Origin: Bin80 sp965116685
Lineage (GTDB): Bacteria > Bacteroidota > Rhodothermia > Rhodothermales > Bin80
NCBI GenBank assembly: GCA_965116685.1
Contig: OZ220707.1
Span: 620,001-684,000, forward strand
Direction: 5' to 3'
Length of the DNA stretch: 64,000 nucleotides
The notes under the pieces were generated by a model that did not search any database, was not told the origin of the DNA, and saw only the letters and a list, made by a program, of their open reading frames with translations. Within the stretch, counting starts at the first letter, position 1. Each line of letters begins with the position of its first letter. A program made the position numbers and the translations under genes. Below are positions 8,953 to 17,148 of this stretch, piece after piece.

Positions 8953-9128
8953 GGGATCACCTTGAGGGTGAAATGAGTAGATAATTCTTAAACAGGTCAG
9001 CTGACTTGATTCAGAACGAAAACAGAGGTTTATTCGATCAAAATCCACGAAAAACAGGGCTAATCGCCCAATGAATGGAACAAATATAGCAGGATAAGGC
9101 TCCCCAGATGCTTATCAATACGAAACTG

Positions 9129-9449
9129 CTAAATTGAGATGAATATTATGGGATGCAGCCCCATCACATACGAGGGCTGAAGCCACAAATGGACCAGAGG
9201 CTCCGTATGCCAGTCCCGACAGGACAGCAAAGAAACCGCCGATTCCCAGCATGAAGTAGGCGCCGCCACCTCAGGAACGGGATCGGGCTCCACTGCAGCA
9301 GATACTGCGGGCGGAGGCGGCGAAGGCACGGAGGAAATCCGCTCGGTCAGCATACGTAGAACATCCACATAATGTCGAACCAATTCTACATGCAGATCTG
9401 GAGCATGCTCCGGAACGGGGGAAGAAGAAAATAAAGATTCCAGGTTCAT
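9129..9449 (-). CDS. Hypothetical protein, doubtful
   Basis: This is a 106-codon frame. The first half (MNLESLFSSSPVPEHAPDL, then a helix-like stretch and a Pro/Ala/Val-rich linker PSPPPPAVSAAVEPDPVP) looks coding; the second half is less convincing. It may be a broken gene, since another frame of the same strand gives a hydrophobic glycine-rich stretch at the 3' end. I recognise no family. It lies in the scar between the IS region and the next real gene. Confidence 0.25.
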   Translation of the reverse strand: MNLESLFSSSPVPEHAPDLHVELVRHYVDVLRMLTERISSVPSPPPPAVSAAVEPDPVPEVAAPTSCWESAVSLLSCRDWHTEPLVHLWLQPSYVMGLHPIIFISI

Positions 9450-9600
9450 CGAATCGCGATCGGTTAGGAGTTATAAGTGAATCCCCTAACCCCCACTAAA
9501 TTTGACGCATCCCCGATGATGATGACCCTATCTCCAAAATTTTGGACTACCATACAATATTTTGAAGTATACTTACAATGTTCTCCCGCTAACATAAGTG

Positions 9601-10845
9601 ATGACCCATAATCTACTTCTCACGCAACATGATTTACGTGCTGTATCGGTCTCATTGATACTCGTACTCCTGAGTGCACAATCCGTATTGAGCCAGAATC
9701 GGCACAATGCCCCTCTTCTGGAAGGACATGGGAAAGAACTGGTGGAGCAGACATGTACATCATGTCACGCCACTTCTACGATTACCAGGTCAGGGTTTGA
9801 TGGCGTGGAAATGTGGCGCTCCGTTCAGGAATCCATGATGGAATTGCCCGAATCAGAAGCCATTAATATTGCTGAGTACCTGGCCGAACATTTTCCCGCC
9901 CGTGAAGACCGGAAACCAACGCTCGTGGACGGTCCGGTTGAAATAGACATCCAGGAGTGGGTTGTCCCTACATTGGGGCAACGCTCCCGTGATCCGATTG
10001 AAGCACCAGATGGAACCATCTGGTGGACAGGGATGTGGGCAAGCCTTGTAGGACAACTAGATCCTGTGACTGGGGAAATGAAAGAATATCCCCTACCGCC
10101 CGAGGCAAGACCACACAGCATTGTTCCAGATGATGATGGCTTTATTTGGTACACGGGAAACAGTAATGGCACAATCGGAAAACTTGATCCAGAGACCGGA
10201 GACATTACAGAATACCCCACTGAAGCCAGGGACCCGCATACTGCAGTTTTTCATCCGAATGGAAAATTGTATTTCACCTCACAGCGTTCTGCAATGCTCG
10301 GACGACTTGACACTGAGACTGGTGAACTGACCGAGATCCCGACAGAGCCAAGACCCTATGGCATTATCGTAGCCCATGATGGCATGCTGTGGATCGCCTA
10401 CAATGGGACGAACAAACTGGCAGTCATGGACCCAGAGTCTATGGAACTACAATACTATTCGATTGCAGAGGGAGAAACTCGAATTCGCCGTCTGGGAATT
10501 GACTCCAAAGGAATCATCTGGTATGTAAATTCCTCCATGGGGCGAATTGGCCGCCTTGATCCTGCAACCGGTGAGATCAAAGAATGGGAATCCCCAAGTG
10601 GCCCGCGGTCGCATCCATACTCATTAGCCGTGATCAACGACAAGATCTGGTACAACGAATCCGCGATGCGCCCGGATGCGCTGGTCCGATTTGACCCGGA
10701 GACGGAATCCTTTCAGAGTTGGGCCATCCCAAGCGGCGTAGGAATCATTCGACATGTCTGGGTGACACGCGAAAACAAACTGCTGATTCATCAAAGCAGC
10801 TCCAATCGTGTGGGACTGGTGACCATTAAGGATCTGGCGAATTGA
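9601..10845 (+). CDS. Secreted streptogramin-lyase-like beta-propeller with N-terminal cytochrome c motif
   Basis: This 414-residue protein starts at ATG 9601 (GTG 9598 is directly upstream). A hydrophobic signal peptide is followed by a short domain with CTSCH at about residues 52-56, the c-type haem attachment motif, and methionines that could be axial ligands. Residues ~95-410 are repeats of the type GxIGKLDPETGDITEYP and GRIGRLDPATGEIKEW, as in the Vgb (virginiamycin B lyase-like) propeller family. Most such proteins are not antibiotic lyases. The haem domain suggests a periplasmic redox or electron-linked role. The gene is monocistronic and convergent with sod. The substrate is unknown. 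Confidence 0.8.
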   Translation: MTHNLLLTQHDLRAVSVSLILVLLSAQSVLSQNRHNAPLLEGHGKELVEQTCTSCHATSTITRSGFDGVEMWRSVQESMMELPESEAINIAEYLAEHFPAREDRKPTLVDGPVEIDIQEWVVPTLGQRSRDPIEAPDGTIWWTGMWASLVGQLDPVTGEMKEYPLPPEARPHSIVPDDDGFIWYTGNSNGTIGKLDPETGDITEYPTEARDPHTAVFHPNGKLYFTSQRSAMLGRLDTETGELTEIPTEPRPYGIIVAHDGMLWIAYNGTNKLAVMDPESMELQYYSIAEGETRIRRLGIDSKGIIWYVNSSMGRIGRLDPATGEIKEWESPSGPRSHPYSLAVINDKIWYNESAMRPDALVRFDPETESFQSWAIPSGVGIIRHVWVTRENKLLIHQSSSNRVGLVTIKDLAN

Positions 10846-10855
10846 CCAATTAGTC

Positions 10856-10889
10856 TGTAGCCTGGCTTCGCCTACTCCTGGAAGCTACA
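10856..10889. terminator. Weak hairpin between convergent genes
   Basis: TGTAGC at 10856-10861 pairs with GCTACA at 10884-10889 in the short gap between the propeller gene and sod. There is no clear T-run, so a role as a shared terminator is only a guess. Confidence 0.25.
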
Positions 10890-10893
10890 CCAA

Positions 10894-11508
10894 CTATCCC
10901 GTTGCAGCAGCAAAATTTGCAGCGACCTGCTCCCAGTTCACGACATTCCAGAACGCAGCCACATAATCGGGACGGCGATTTTGGTAGTTGAGATAATACG
11001 CATGCTCCCATACGTCTAAGCCAAGAAGGGGAGTATGGCCTTCCATATACGGGCTGTCTTGGTTCGCTGTGGAGTACACATGAAGCGCACCCTCAGAATC
11101 AGCGACAAGCCATCCCCAGCCACTGCCAAACCGTGTCGCTGCGGCAGCAGAAAATTTCGTCTTGAAATCATCAAATGAACCAAATGCACTGCTGATGGCC
11201 GCCGCCAAGGCTCCTGTTGGAGAACCTCCACCAGTTGGGCTGAGGATCGTCCAAAAAAGATTGTGGTTTGCAAAGCCTCCGCCATTGTTGCGAACAGTAC
11301 CCTGGATTCCCTCCGGCAAGTCAGAGATCCCGCGTAAAAGTTCTTCAATCGACTTTGACTGTAGACTCGCGTGGGCCTCCAACGCCTTATTCAAGTTATT
11401 AGTGTAAGCTTGATGATGTTTTCCATGGTGGATTTCCATGGTTCTCTGATCAATATAGGGCTCTAATGCACCGTGTGCATAGGGAAGACTGGGAAGTTCA
11501 AAAGGCAT
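10894..11508 (-). CDS. sodA: Superoxide dismutase (Fe/Mn family)
   Basis: The 204-residue enzyme converts superoxide to oxygen and hydrogen peroxide. Metal ligands are visible: His27 in MEIHHGKHHQAY, His in FANHNLFW, and Asp and His in DVWEHAYY. NNGGGFANHNLFW and GSGWGWLV are standard family motifs. There is no signal peptide, so it is cytoplasmic. Mn versus Fe use cannot be settled from motifs alone; the general pattern is closer to Mn/cambialistic enzymes. It is preceded by a short gap after the SHOCT-like gene on the same strand. Confidence 0.95.
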   Translation of the reverse strand: MPFELPSLPYAHGALEPYIDQRTMEIHHGKHHQAYTNNLNKALEAHASLQSKSIEELLRGISDLPEGIQGTVRNNGGGFANHNLFWTILSPTGGGSPTGALAAAISSAFGSFDDFKTKFSAAAATRFGSGWGWLVADSEGALHVYSTANQDSPYMEGHTPLLGLDVWEHAYYLNYQNRRPDYVAAFWNVVNWEQVAANFAAATG

Positions 11509-11590
11509 TTTATTGTTTAGTAAGTTGCAGCGGAGAATACCCCGAACATTGCAGATTGTTCGAGAGAATGAGCAAGTAAACTGAAGCAGA

Positions 11591-12124
11591 TTAAGACCGG
11601 ATGTTCATCAGTCTCTCATAGTCTGCCTCTGTTAAGCTTCCATCGGAGCGTAAGCGATCAAGGGCCCGCGTAACTGCAGCCCAATCCGTCTCCTCTGAAT
11701 TGGAGGGATCGGGAAGCAACATGACGTTACGAAGCAGTTGTTCGATATATTTAAGGCTCCGTGGATGCTTTGAAAGATCAAGTTTTACTGAAAAGGTTGC
11801 CCTCCCCCTGTTTATCTCCATCACAATATGTGCCCCACGGAGCTTTGACCGGCTAGACTCAACAAATACGATATCACGATAGCATACGGTCTGGGGAGAC
11901 TCCAGATCTGAATTTTGGAAAATCAGGCGATCTTCCAGAAAAACTGCGCCATCTTTTCCATTGCCAAGAAACGTGCCATCATACAGCGCGAGGATATCTT
12001 CAGGATGCGTATCCTTCGCATAATCACGGGTTGCCCCCCTTAACCTTTTTTGGGGAATTTCGGGGGCAACATATAACCCGATTTTCGGAGCATGCGGCAG
12101 GAGATCCTCAATCAGCGTTCTCAT
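11591..12124 (-). CDS. Hypothetical protein, PH-like with SHOCT-like C-terminus
   Basis: This is a 177-residue soluble protein. The middle part (about 45-130) looks like a beta-rich PH-like fold. The C-terminus, LDRLRSDGSLTEADYERLM, resembles the short SHOCT motif. It follows nuoN with nine bases between the genes and may be co-transcribed with the nuo cluster, but the function is unknown. The family assignment is by motif only. Confidence 0.6.
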   Translation of the reverse strand: MRTLIEDLLPHAPKIGLYVAPEIPQKRLRGATRDYAKDTHPEDILALYDGTFLGNGKDGAVFLEDRLIFQNSDLESPQTVCYRDIVFVESSRSKLRGAHIVMEINRGRATFSVKLDLSKHPRSLKYIEQLLRNVMLLPDPSNSEETDWAAVTRALDRLRSDGSLTEADYERLMNIRS

Positions 12125-12133
12125 TTTGAACGG

Positions 12134-13633
12134 CTACGGAAGGGTTGCAAGTGAGTTCTGCGTAAAAAAGGACAGCGTTAGATCCCGAAGCCCCGGAACC
12201 AAACCAATCCCCAACAACAGGATTGCACATGTTACAAGTACGATGGAGGACGAGCGGGGAATCGGGAAGGAGCCGGATTGGACGGCTGGGTCCGCCTCGG
12301 TAGCAGGTTTCATCCAAAATACGTACAGCACACGCAGATAGTAATACCCCGAAAAAACGCTGGCCAACACGCCAATAATTGCCAGCCAAGTCAGGCCTGC
12401 ATCGACCGCTGGTGCAAAGACCGCAAGCTTTCCAAAGAAGCCTCCTAAAGGAGGGAATCCGGTCAAACTGAACATGAATACCCCCATCGTGACACCGATC
12501 AGAGGCCTCTTGAAGCCAATGCCTGCAAGAGAATCAAGGGTTTGCAGCCGCCCTTCCTTGCCATCCCATTCTAGTAACGCGATTGCACCGAACGCCCCAA
12601 TATTCATCAGAGCATATATCAAGAGGTAATAAACTGCTCCCGCATACGCTTCGCTGGTTCCCGCTGCAAGTGCAATCAACACATATCCTGCATGCGCAAT
12701 GGAGGAATATGCGAGCATCCGCTTCACATTGTCCTGCGTCAGTGCGAGGAGATTCCCAAATACGACCGTTACCAGTGCAACGAGCGCCAGCGCCAGTTGC
12801 CAATCTCTGCCCCCAGGCTCCAAGGTTCCAATCCCATGATAGAGTACTAGCACCAGTGCTCCAAAGGCAGAAGCTTTCGAAGCGGTCGCCATGAACCCCG
12901 TCAGAGGCGTAGGTGCCCCCTGATAGACATCCGGTGTCCACATATGAAATGGCACCGCACCGACCTTGAACATAAATCCAACCAGAAACAATGCAACCCC
13001 GACCCAAAACAGAGGACGTAATCCACTCACAGAATACCCGACAGCCATCTCCGTGAAATACATCGTCCCGGTGGCACCGTAGATGAGTGCAATGCCATAC
13101 AGGAAGAAACCGGTTGAGAAAGCTCCCAGCAAAAAATACTTGAGCGCACTCTCCAGCGCACCCTCATCACTGCGAACAATGCCAGTGAGGATATAAAGTG
13201 CGATGGACATGGTTTCCAGACCAACAAAAACCGTCACCATGTTGTTGGCCGTCCCCAACAGCAGCATTCCACTCGTGGCAAACAGCATGAGAGCGTAGAT
13301 TTCCCCATAACTTCGGCGGATTCCTTTGAGGTAAGGCACCGAAAGAATGATGGAGAAGAACGCACTGACCAAAATGGTTATACTGATAAACGAAGCGGGG
13401 CCTCCCGTCTGAATGAGCGAGAAAAAAACAGTCGAAGATGGATCAGAGACCTTGAACAACTCGAAGACCATCGCCATCACGACCGATACCCCCGCGATCC
13501 ACGGCAACTGGGGGGCATCATTGCGGAAAATATCCCACACAATGACGATCACACCAACGAGTGAGAGCCAAAGAATAGACGCTCCTCCAGCCAAATCCAC
13601 CAAGATGGTATCAAATGCAGATGAAATCTCCAT
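12134..13633 (-). CDS. nuoN: NADH-quinone oxidoreductase subunit N
   Basis: The 499-residue antiporter-like membrane subunit of complex I has about 14 transmembrane helices. Family motifs are visible, including GLETMSIALYIL, FKVGAVPFHMWTPDVYQGAPT (a key lysine and the HxWTPDVYxGAP signature) and LAYSSIAHAGYVL. It forms one of the proton channels of the membrane arm. It is separated from nuoM by nhaD and a pterin dehydratase gene, which is unusual. It starts at ATG 13633, five bases after the dehydratase stop. Confidence 0.96.
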   Translation of the reverse strand: MEISSAFDTILVDLAGGASILWLSLVGVIVIVWDIFRNDAPQLPWIAGVSVVMAMVFELFKVSDPSSTVFFSLIQTGGPASFISITILVSAFFSIILSVPYLKGIRRSYGEIYALMLFATSGMLLLGTANNMVTVFVGLETMSIALYILTGIVRSDEGALESALKYFLLGAFSTGFFLYGIALIYGATGTMYFTEMAVGYSVSGLRPLFWVGVALFLVGFMFKVGAVPFHMWTPDVYQGAPTPLTGFMATASKASAFGALVLVLYHGIGTLEPGGRDWQLALALVALVTVVFGNLLALTQDNVKRMLAYSSIAHAGYVLIALAAGTSEAYAGAVYYLLIYALMNIGAFGAIALLEWDGKEGRLQTLDSLAGIGFKRPLIGVTMGVFMFSLTGFPPLGGFFGKLAVFAPAVDAGLTWLAIIGVLASVFSGYYYLRVLYVFWMKPATEADPAVQSGSFPIPRSSSIVLVTCAILLLGIGLVPGLRDLTLSFFTQNSLATLP

Positions 13634-13638
13634 AGACG

Positions 13639-13932
13639 TTACTTGTCAAACACCTTATCAATGGCCTGTGCCAAGAGTACATCCAACTGCGTAACTCGAT
13701 TCCCCACACTATGGGTGGTGAGTTCAATGCTGACCTGATTGTATACGTTGTACAAGATGGGATGATGATCCAGATCGTCTGCATGAAACCCAATCTGCAC
13801 GATGAATGCGACTGCTTCCCGGAAATTTTCGAACTTGAAGGTCCGGATCAGTCGATCATTGCGATACTCCCAGTTCTGAAGTGACGCAAGGGCGTCTTTT
13901 AATGTTTTTTGATCAAGTGGATCACGATTCAT
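13639..13932 (-). CDS. phhB: 4a-hydroxytetrahydrobiopterin dehydratase (PCD)
   Basis: The 97-residue protein matches the pterin-4a-carbinolamine dehydratase family, with the signature around HADDLDHHPILYNVYN and the later THSVGNRVTQLD. It regenerates oxidised pterin cofactor, classically for aromatic amino-acid hydroxylases, or supports molybdopterin or other pterin metabolism. No hydroxylase lies nearby. It sits between nhaD and nuoN with short spacers, so it is probably in the same transcript as complex I genes. Confidence 0.93.
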   Translation of the reverse strand: MNRDPLDQKTLKDALASLQNWEYRNDRLIRTFKFENFREAVAFIVQIGFHADDLDHHPILYNVYNQVSIELTTHSVGNRVTQLDVLLAQAIDKVFDK

Positions 13933-13948
13933 CGGCTTAAGAAGTTAC

Positions 13949-15499
13949 TTAAAAGATCCATCCGCTGTAGAAAACCAGCCATACCAAAGCATACACTGGC
14001 AACAGGATCGTCAGTCCATACTTGACTAGGTAACCAACGAATGATGGGACATCGGCACCATTCGACTCGGCAATGGCCTTAACCATAAAGTTCGGTGCAT
14101 TTCCAATGTAAGTCATTGCACCAAAGAACACCGCAGCAACCGAAATTGCCGAGAGGTAAAGCATAGATGCGTCCGCATTCGCAAATGCTTTCACATCCGT
14201 CGCATTATTTACATCCATGCCAAATTTCCCCATTGCTGCCGCAAGGAAATTGAGATACGTTGGTGCATTGTCCAGTATACCGGAGAGCGTACCGGTGCCC
14301 CAATAGAAGGTCGTTGCAGTGAGACTGGAAGCATTCTCCGCGGCATAGTTCGAAATCAATGCCAGAGCCGGCACCATGCAGGCAAATATGCCAAGGAATA
14401 ACCAGCCAACCTCGCGGATGGGCTCAAACGTGAATTCATTCTTTTTCAATGCCTCCTGATCACAGTACTTGAAGGCAAGTACGCACATCGAAAACATGAT
14501 GATTTCTCGAATTCCAAAGGGGAGATGATAGGTGCCCACTAAATCAAATGGCGTCCCCTTCATTGCCGTGATCACATTTGGATCAATAAATACGGAGATG
14601 ATAATGATCGTAACAAATATGAAGCTTCGATTCCCCTGCAACTCAATGGTTTTTCCAGAAGAAATATCTGTTGTTGACTTTGCCTTGTTGCGGCTGTCCA
14701 TCACATAAAAAATGGCTAACAACACGACTAAGGTTGGCACCCAAATATGCCATACGTTTGCTGCTGTCCAGAAAAACGGAACGCCACGCAGAAATCCAAG
14801 AAACAGCGGTGGATCTCCAATCGGAGTCATTGCGCCACCGACGTTTGCGATAATGAAAATAAAGAACACAATGTGGTATGCCTTCAGGCGCCCCCTATTG
14901 AGACGCATATAAGGGCGAATAAACAGCATCGCCGCACCGGTGGTTGCAATCAGGTTTGCAATGACTGCTCCCACAGAGAGGATCGAAATATTCGCGAGCG
15001 GGGTTCCCCTTGCATTGACTTTCAGGAAGATCCCGCTGGCCGCAATAAATAGCGAAGCCACCAGGGCAATGAACGAAAGATATTCCTGAAGTGCGTGCAG
15101 CATCGAAATACTGTCCTGTAGCACGAACAGGTAGTATACCGTCACAAAGAGCCCCAGACCTACAGCATACTTGGGATAATGATGATGCCAGTGATGTCCA
15201 TAGAAGAGTGGTCCGGTTGCAATCATCAGAAGAAGAATCATAAAAGGCGCAACCAGCCACAAGGGAGGAAGTACTTTTGCGTGCCCACCACCATGGCCTT
15301 CCTCATGAGCCGCTTCTTCCGCATGTGCATCCTGGCCTGCATGATCTGCATTCTCTGTGCTTTCTATCATCTCTTCGGCACCGCCATCAACTTCGTGGAC
15401 GGTATCGGCAGCAGCACCGTTTTCCTGGGCAAAAGCAGTCGAACTACCGCTAACAAGAAGCAGCACGAACCATAAGTAAAGTATGCGCGGAATCGTCAT
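13949..15499 (-). CDS. nhaD: NhaD-type Na+/H+ antiporter
   Basis: This 516-residue protein belongs to the NhaD/arsenite-permease-like ion transporter superfamily. A cleavable-looking signal (ending SSTAFAQ) is followed by an acidic, His-rich segment (DAHAEEAAHEEGHGGGHA) and about 12 membrane helices. Motifs such as GGAMTPIGDPPLFLGFLRG and GILDNAPTYLNFLAAA are typical of NhaD. It exchanges internal Na+ for external protons. It lies between nuoM and phhB-nuoN on the same strand with short gaps, so a functional tie with the ion-pumping respiratory complex is likely. Confidence 0.93.
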   Translation of the reverse strand: MTIPRILYLWFVLLLVSGSSTAFAQENGAAADTVHEVDGGAEEMIESTENADHAGQDAHAEEAAHEEGHGGGHAKVLPPLWLVAPFMILLLMIATGPLFYGHHWHHHYPKYAVGLGLFVTVYYLFVLQDSISMLHALQEYLSFIALVASLFIAASGIFLKVNARGTPLANISILSVGAVIANLIATTGAAMLFIRPYMRLNRGRLKAYHIVFFIFIIANVGGAMTPIGDPPLFLGFLRGVPFFWTAANVWHIWVPTLVVLLAIFYVMDSRNKAKSTTDISSGKTIELQGNRSFIFVTIIIISVFIDPNVITAMKGTPFDLVGTYHLPFGIREIIMFSMCVLAFKYCDQEALKKNEFTFEPIREVGWLFLGIFACMVPALALISNYAAENASSLTATTFYWGTGTLSGILDNAPTYLNFLAAAMGKFGMDVNNATDVKAFANADASMLYLSAISVAAVFFGAMTYIGNAPNFMVKAIAESNGADVPSFVGYLVKYGLTILLPVYALVWLVFYSGWIF

Positions 15500-15516
15500 G
15501 AGGAATGGAGTATTTG

Positions 15517-17130
15517 TTACGGTTGATGCGTGGTTGGACTTGGTGACGAAGAAGGTCGATTTGCTCTCCGATTTATTTCATAGGTGCGCTGCAGATTAGC
15601 ATCATCAATCTCCGCGTAAGCACGCTTCTCTTTAATCACTTCTATCAGACGTGTTGCTGCTGGCTCGCTCACCTTCAGAAACGGTTGCGGCATTAAACCC
15701 AATAAAATCATCAGCAACGCCATGGGAGCCAGTATAACAAGTTCCCGGCGATTCAGATCTGACATGTTCCGGTTCGCTTCAATGGTTAAAGGACCAAAAA
15801 ACATTCTACTGAGCATCCAAAGTAAGTAAACTGCCGCAAGAATGACACCGGTGGTTGCAATGATCGTCAATACGGGCATCCCTGGTGCCTCGCTACTAAA
15901 TGCACCGACCAAAATCAGAAATTCACCAACAAAACCGTTAAGGCCTGGAAGTCCTGCACTCGCCAGTGCCGTCAGTACCATGAAGAACGTCAACACCGGT
16001 ACCGATTTCGCGATCCCTCCATAATCAGAAATAAGGCGGGTATGTCGCCTCTCATACAACATCCCAACAATCAAAAACAATGCTCCCGTGGAGATCCCAT
16101 GGTTGATCATCTGGATCATCGCACCTTGAATACTCTCCAGTGTCAGTGCAAAAATTCCCAGCACCACAAAGCCCAGATGGCTCACGCTTGAGTAAGCGAC
16201 CAGCTTCTTGGCATCGGTCTGTGCACGAGATACCAATGCCCCATATACAATGCCAATCACGGCAAGGATACCAATCAACAGCGTGTGTGCTACGGATGCA
16301 CTGGGAAAGAAGGGAAGACAGAAACGGATTAGACCATAGGTTCCCATCTTCAACAGCACGCCTGCAAGAATCACGGACCCACCTGTTGGCGCCTGTACAT
16401 GAGCATCCGGCAACCAGGTGTGAAATGGGAAAACGGGGACCTTGATTGCAAAAGCAAATGCAAACAGAACGAATAGCCAGGTCTGCATCCCCAGAGGGAC
16501 ATTAAAGGACAGCAGCTTGAGGTAATTCGTGGTAAACACCCCATCGTTGACCGCATTTCCTGCTGCATATCCAAGATATAGAATCGCAACCAGCATCAGG
16601 AGCGAGCCAGCCATCGTGTAGATCACGAATTTGATGGCTGCATAAATCCGACGCTCTCCACCCCAGATCCCAATGAGGAAATACATCGGGATCAGGGTTA
16701 GCTCAAAGAAAATGTAAAAGAGAAGAATATCAAAGGCGCAGAACACGCCCGTCATGCCGGTCTGAAGAACCAAAAGCAATATGTAGTACCCCTTGGTACT
16801 CTCTTTAATATAGGTCCATGAACATAAGACAACGATCGGTCCCAAAAATGTGGTCAACAGCACCAGTAGCAGGCTGAACCCGTCAATCCCAATCAGATAA
16901 CGGATATCCAGGCTTTCAGAAATCAACGAAAATTCCACACCACGAAACTGCAAATCGGCGGCATTGGCTGCATCAAAGCCAAACCAAAGCGGGAGTGACA
17001 GCAGGAACGTGCCCAACGTGACCAGTAGTGCAAACCAGCGCACCGAGCGATCACTCGGTGCAAAAAGCATACAAAGTGATCCTACCAAAGGTAGAAAAAT
17101 GATTGCCGTCAAGAGGTTTGCGAACTCCAT
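15517..17130 (-). CDS. nuoM: NADH-quinone oxidoreductase subunit M
   Basis: This is a 537-residue membrane subunit of complex I. Motifs include the conserved helix glutamate in FFELTLIPMYFLIG, the VPVFPFHTWLPDAHVQAPT signature and LVAYSSVSHLGFVVLG. The C-terminus carries an extra ~60-residue hydrophilic tail ending in Ser/Pro, longer than in Escherichia coli. It starts at ATG 17130, 18 bases after the nuoL stop, and is followed by nhaD. Confidence 0.96.
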   Translation of the reverse strand: MEFANLLTAIIFLPLVGSLCMLFAPSDRSVRWFALLVTLGTFLLSLPLWFGFDAANAADLQFRGVEFSLISESLDIRYLIGIDGFSLLLVLLTTFLGPIVVLCSWTYIKESTKGYYILLLVLQTGMTGVFCAFDILLFYIFFELTLIPMYFLIGIWGGERRIYAAIKFVIYTMAGSLLMLVAILYLGYAAGNAVNDGVFTTNYLKLLSFNVPLGMQTWLFVLFAFAFAIKVPVFPFHTWLPDAHVQAPTGGSVILAGVLLKMGTYGLIRFCLPFFPSASVAHTLLIGILAVIGIVYGALVSRAQTDAKKLVAYSSVSHLGFVVLGIFALTLESIQGAMIQMINHGISTGALFLIVGMLYERRHTRLISDYGGIAKSVPVLTFFMVLTALASAGLPGLNGFVGEFLILVGAFSSEAPGMPVLTIIATTGVILAAVYLLWMLSRMFFGPLTIEANRNMSDLNRRELVILAPMALLMILLGLMPQPFLKVSEPAATRLIEVIKEKRAYAEIDDANLQRTYEINRRANRPSSSPSPTTHQP

Positions 17131-17148
17131 TGAGTGTGCTGCCTGATA

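Noticed and set aside
9601..10845. True streptogramin resistance (vgb)
   Set aside because: The propeller family is broad, and the haem motif and context point to another function; calling it a resistance gene would overreach.
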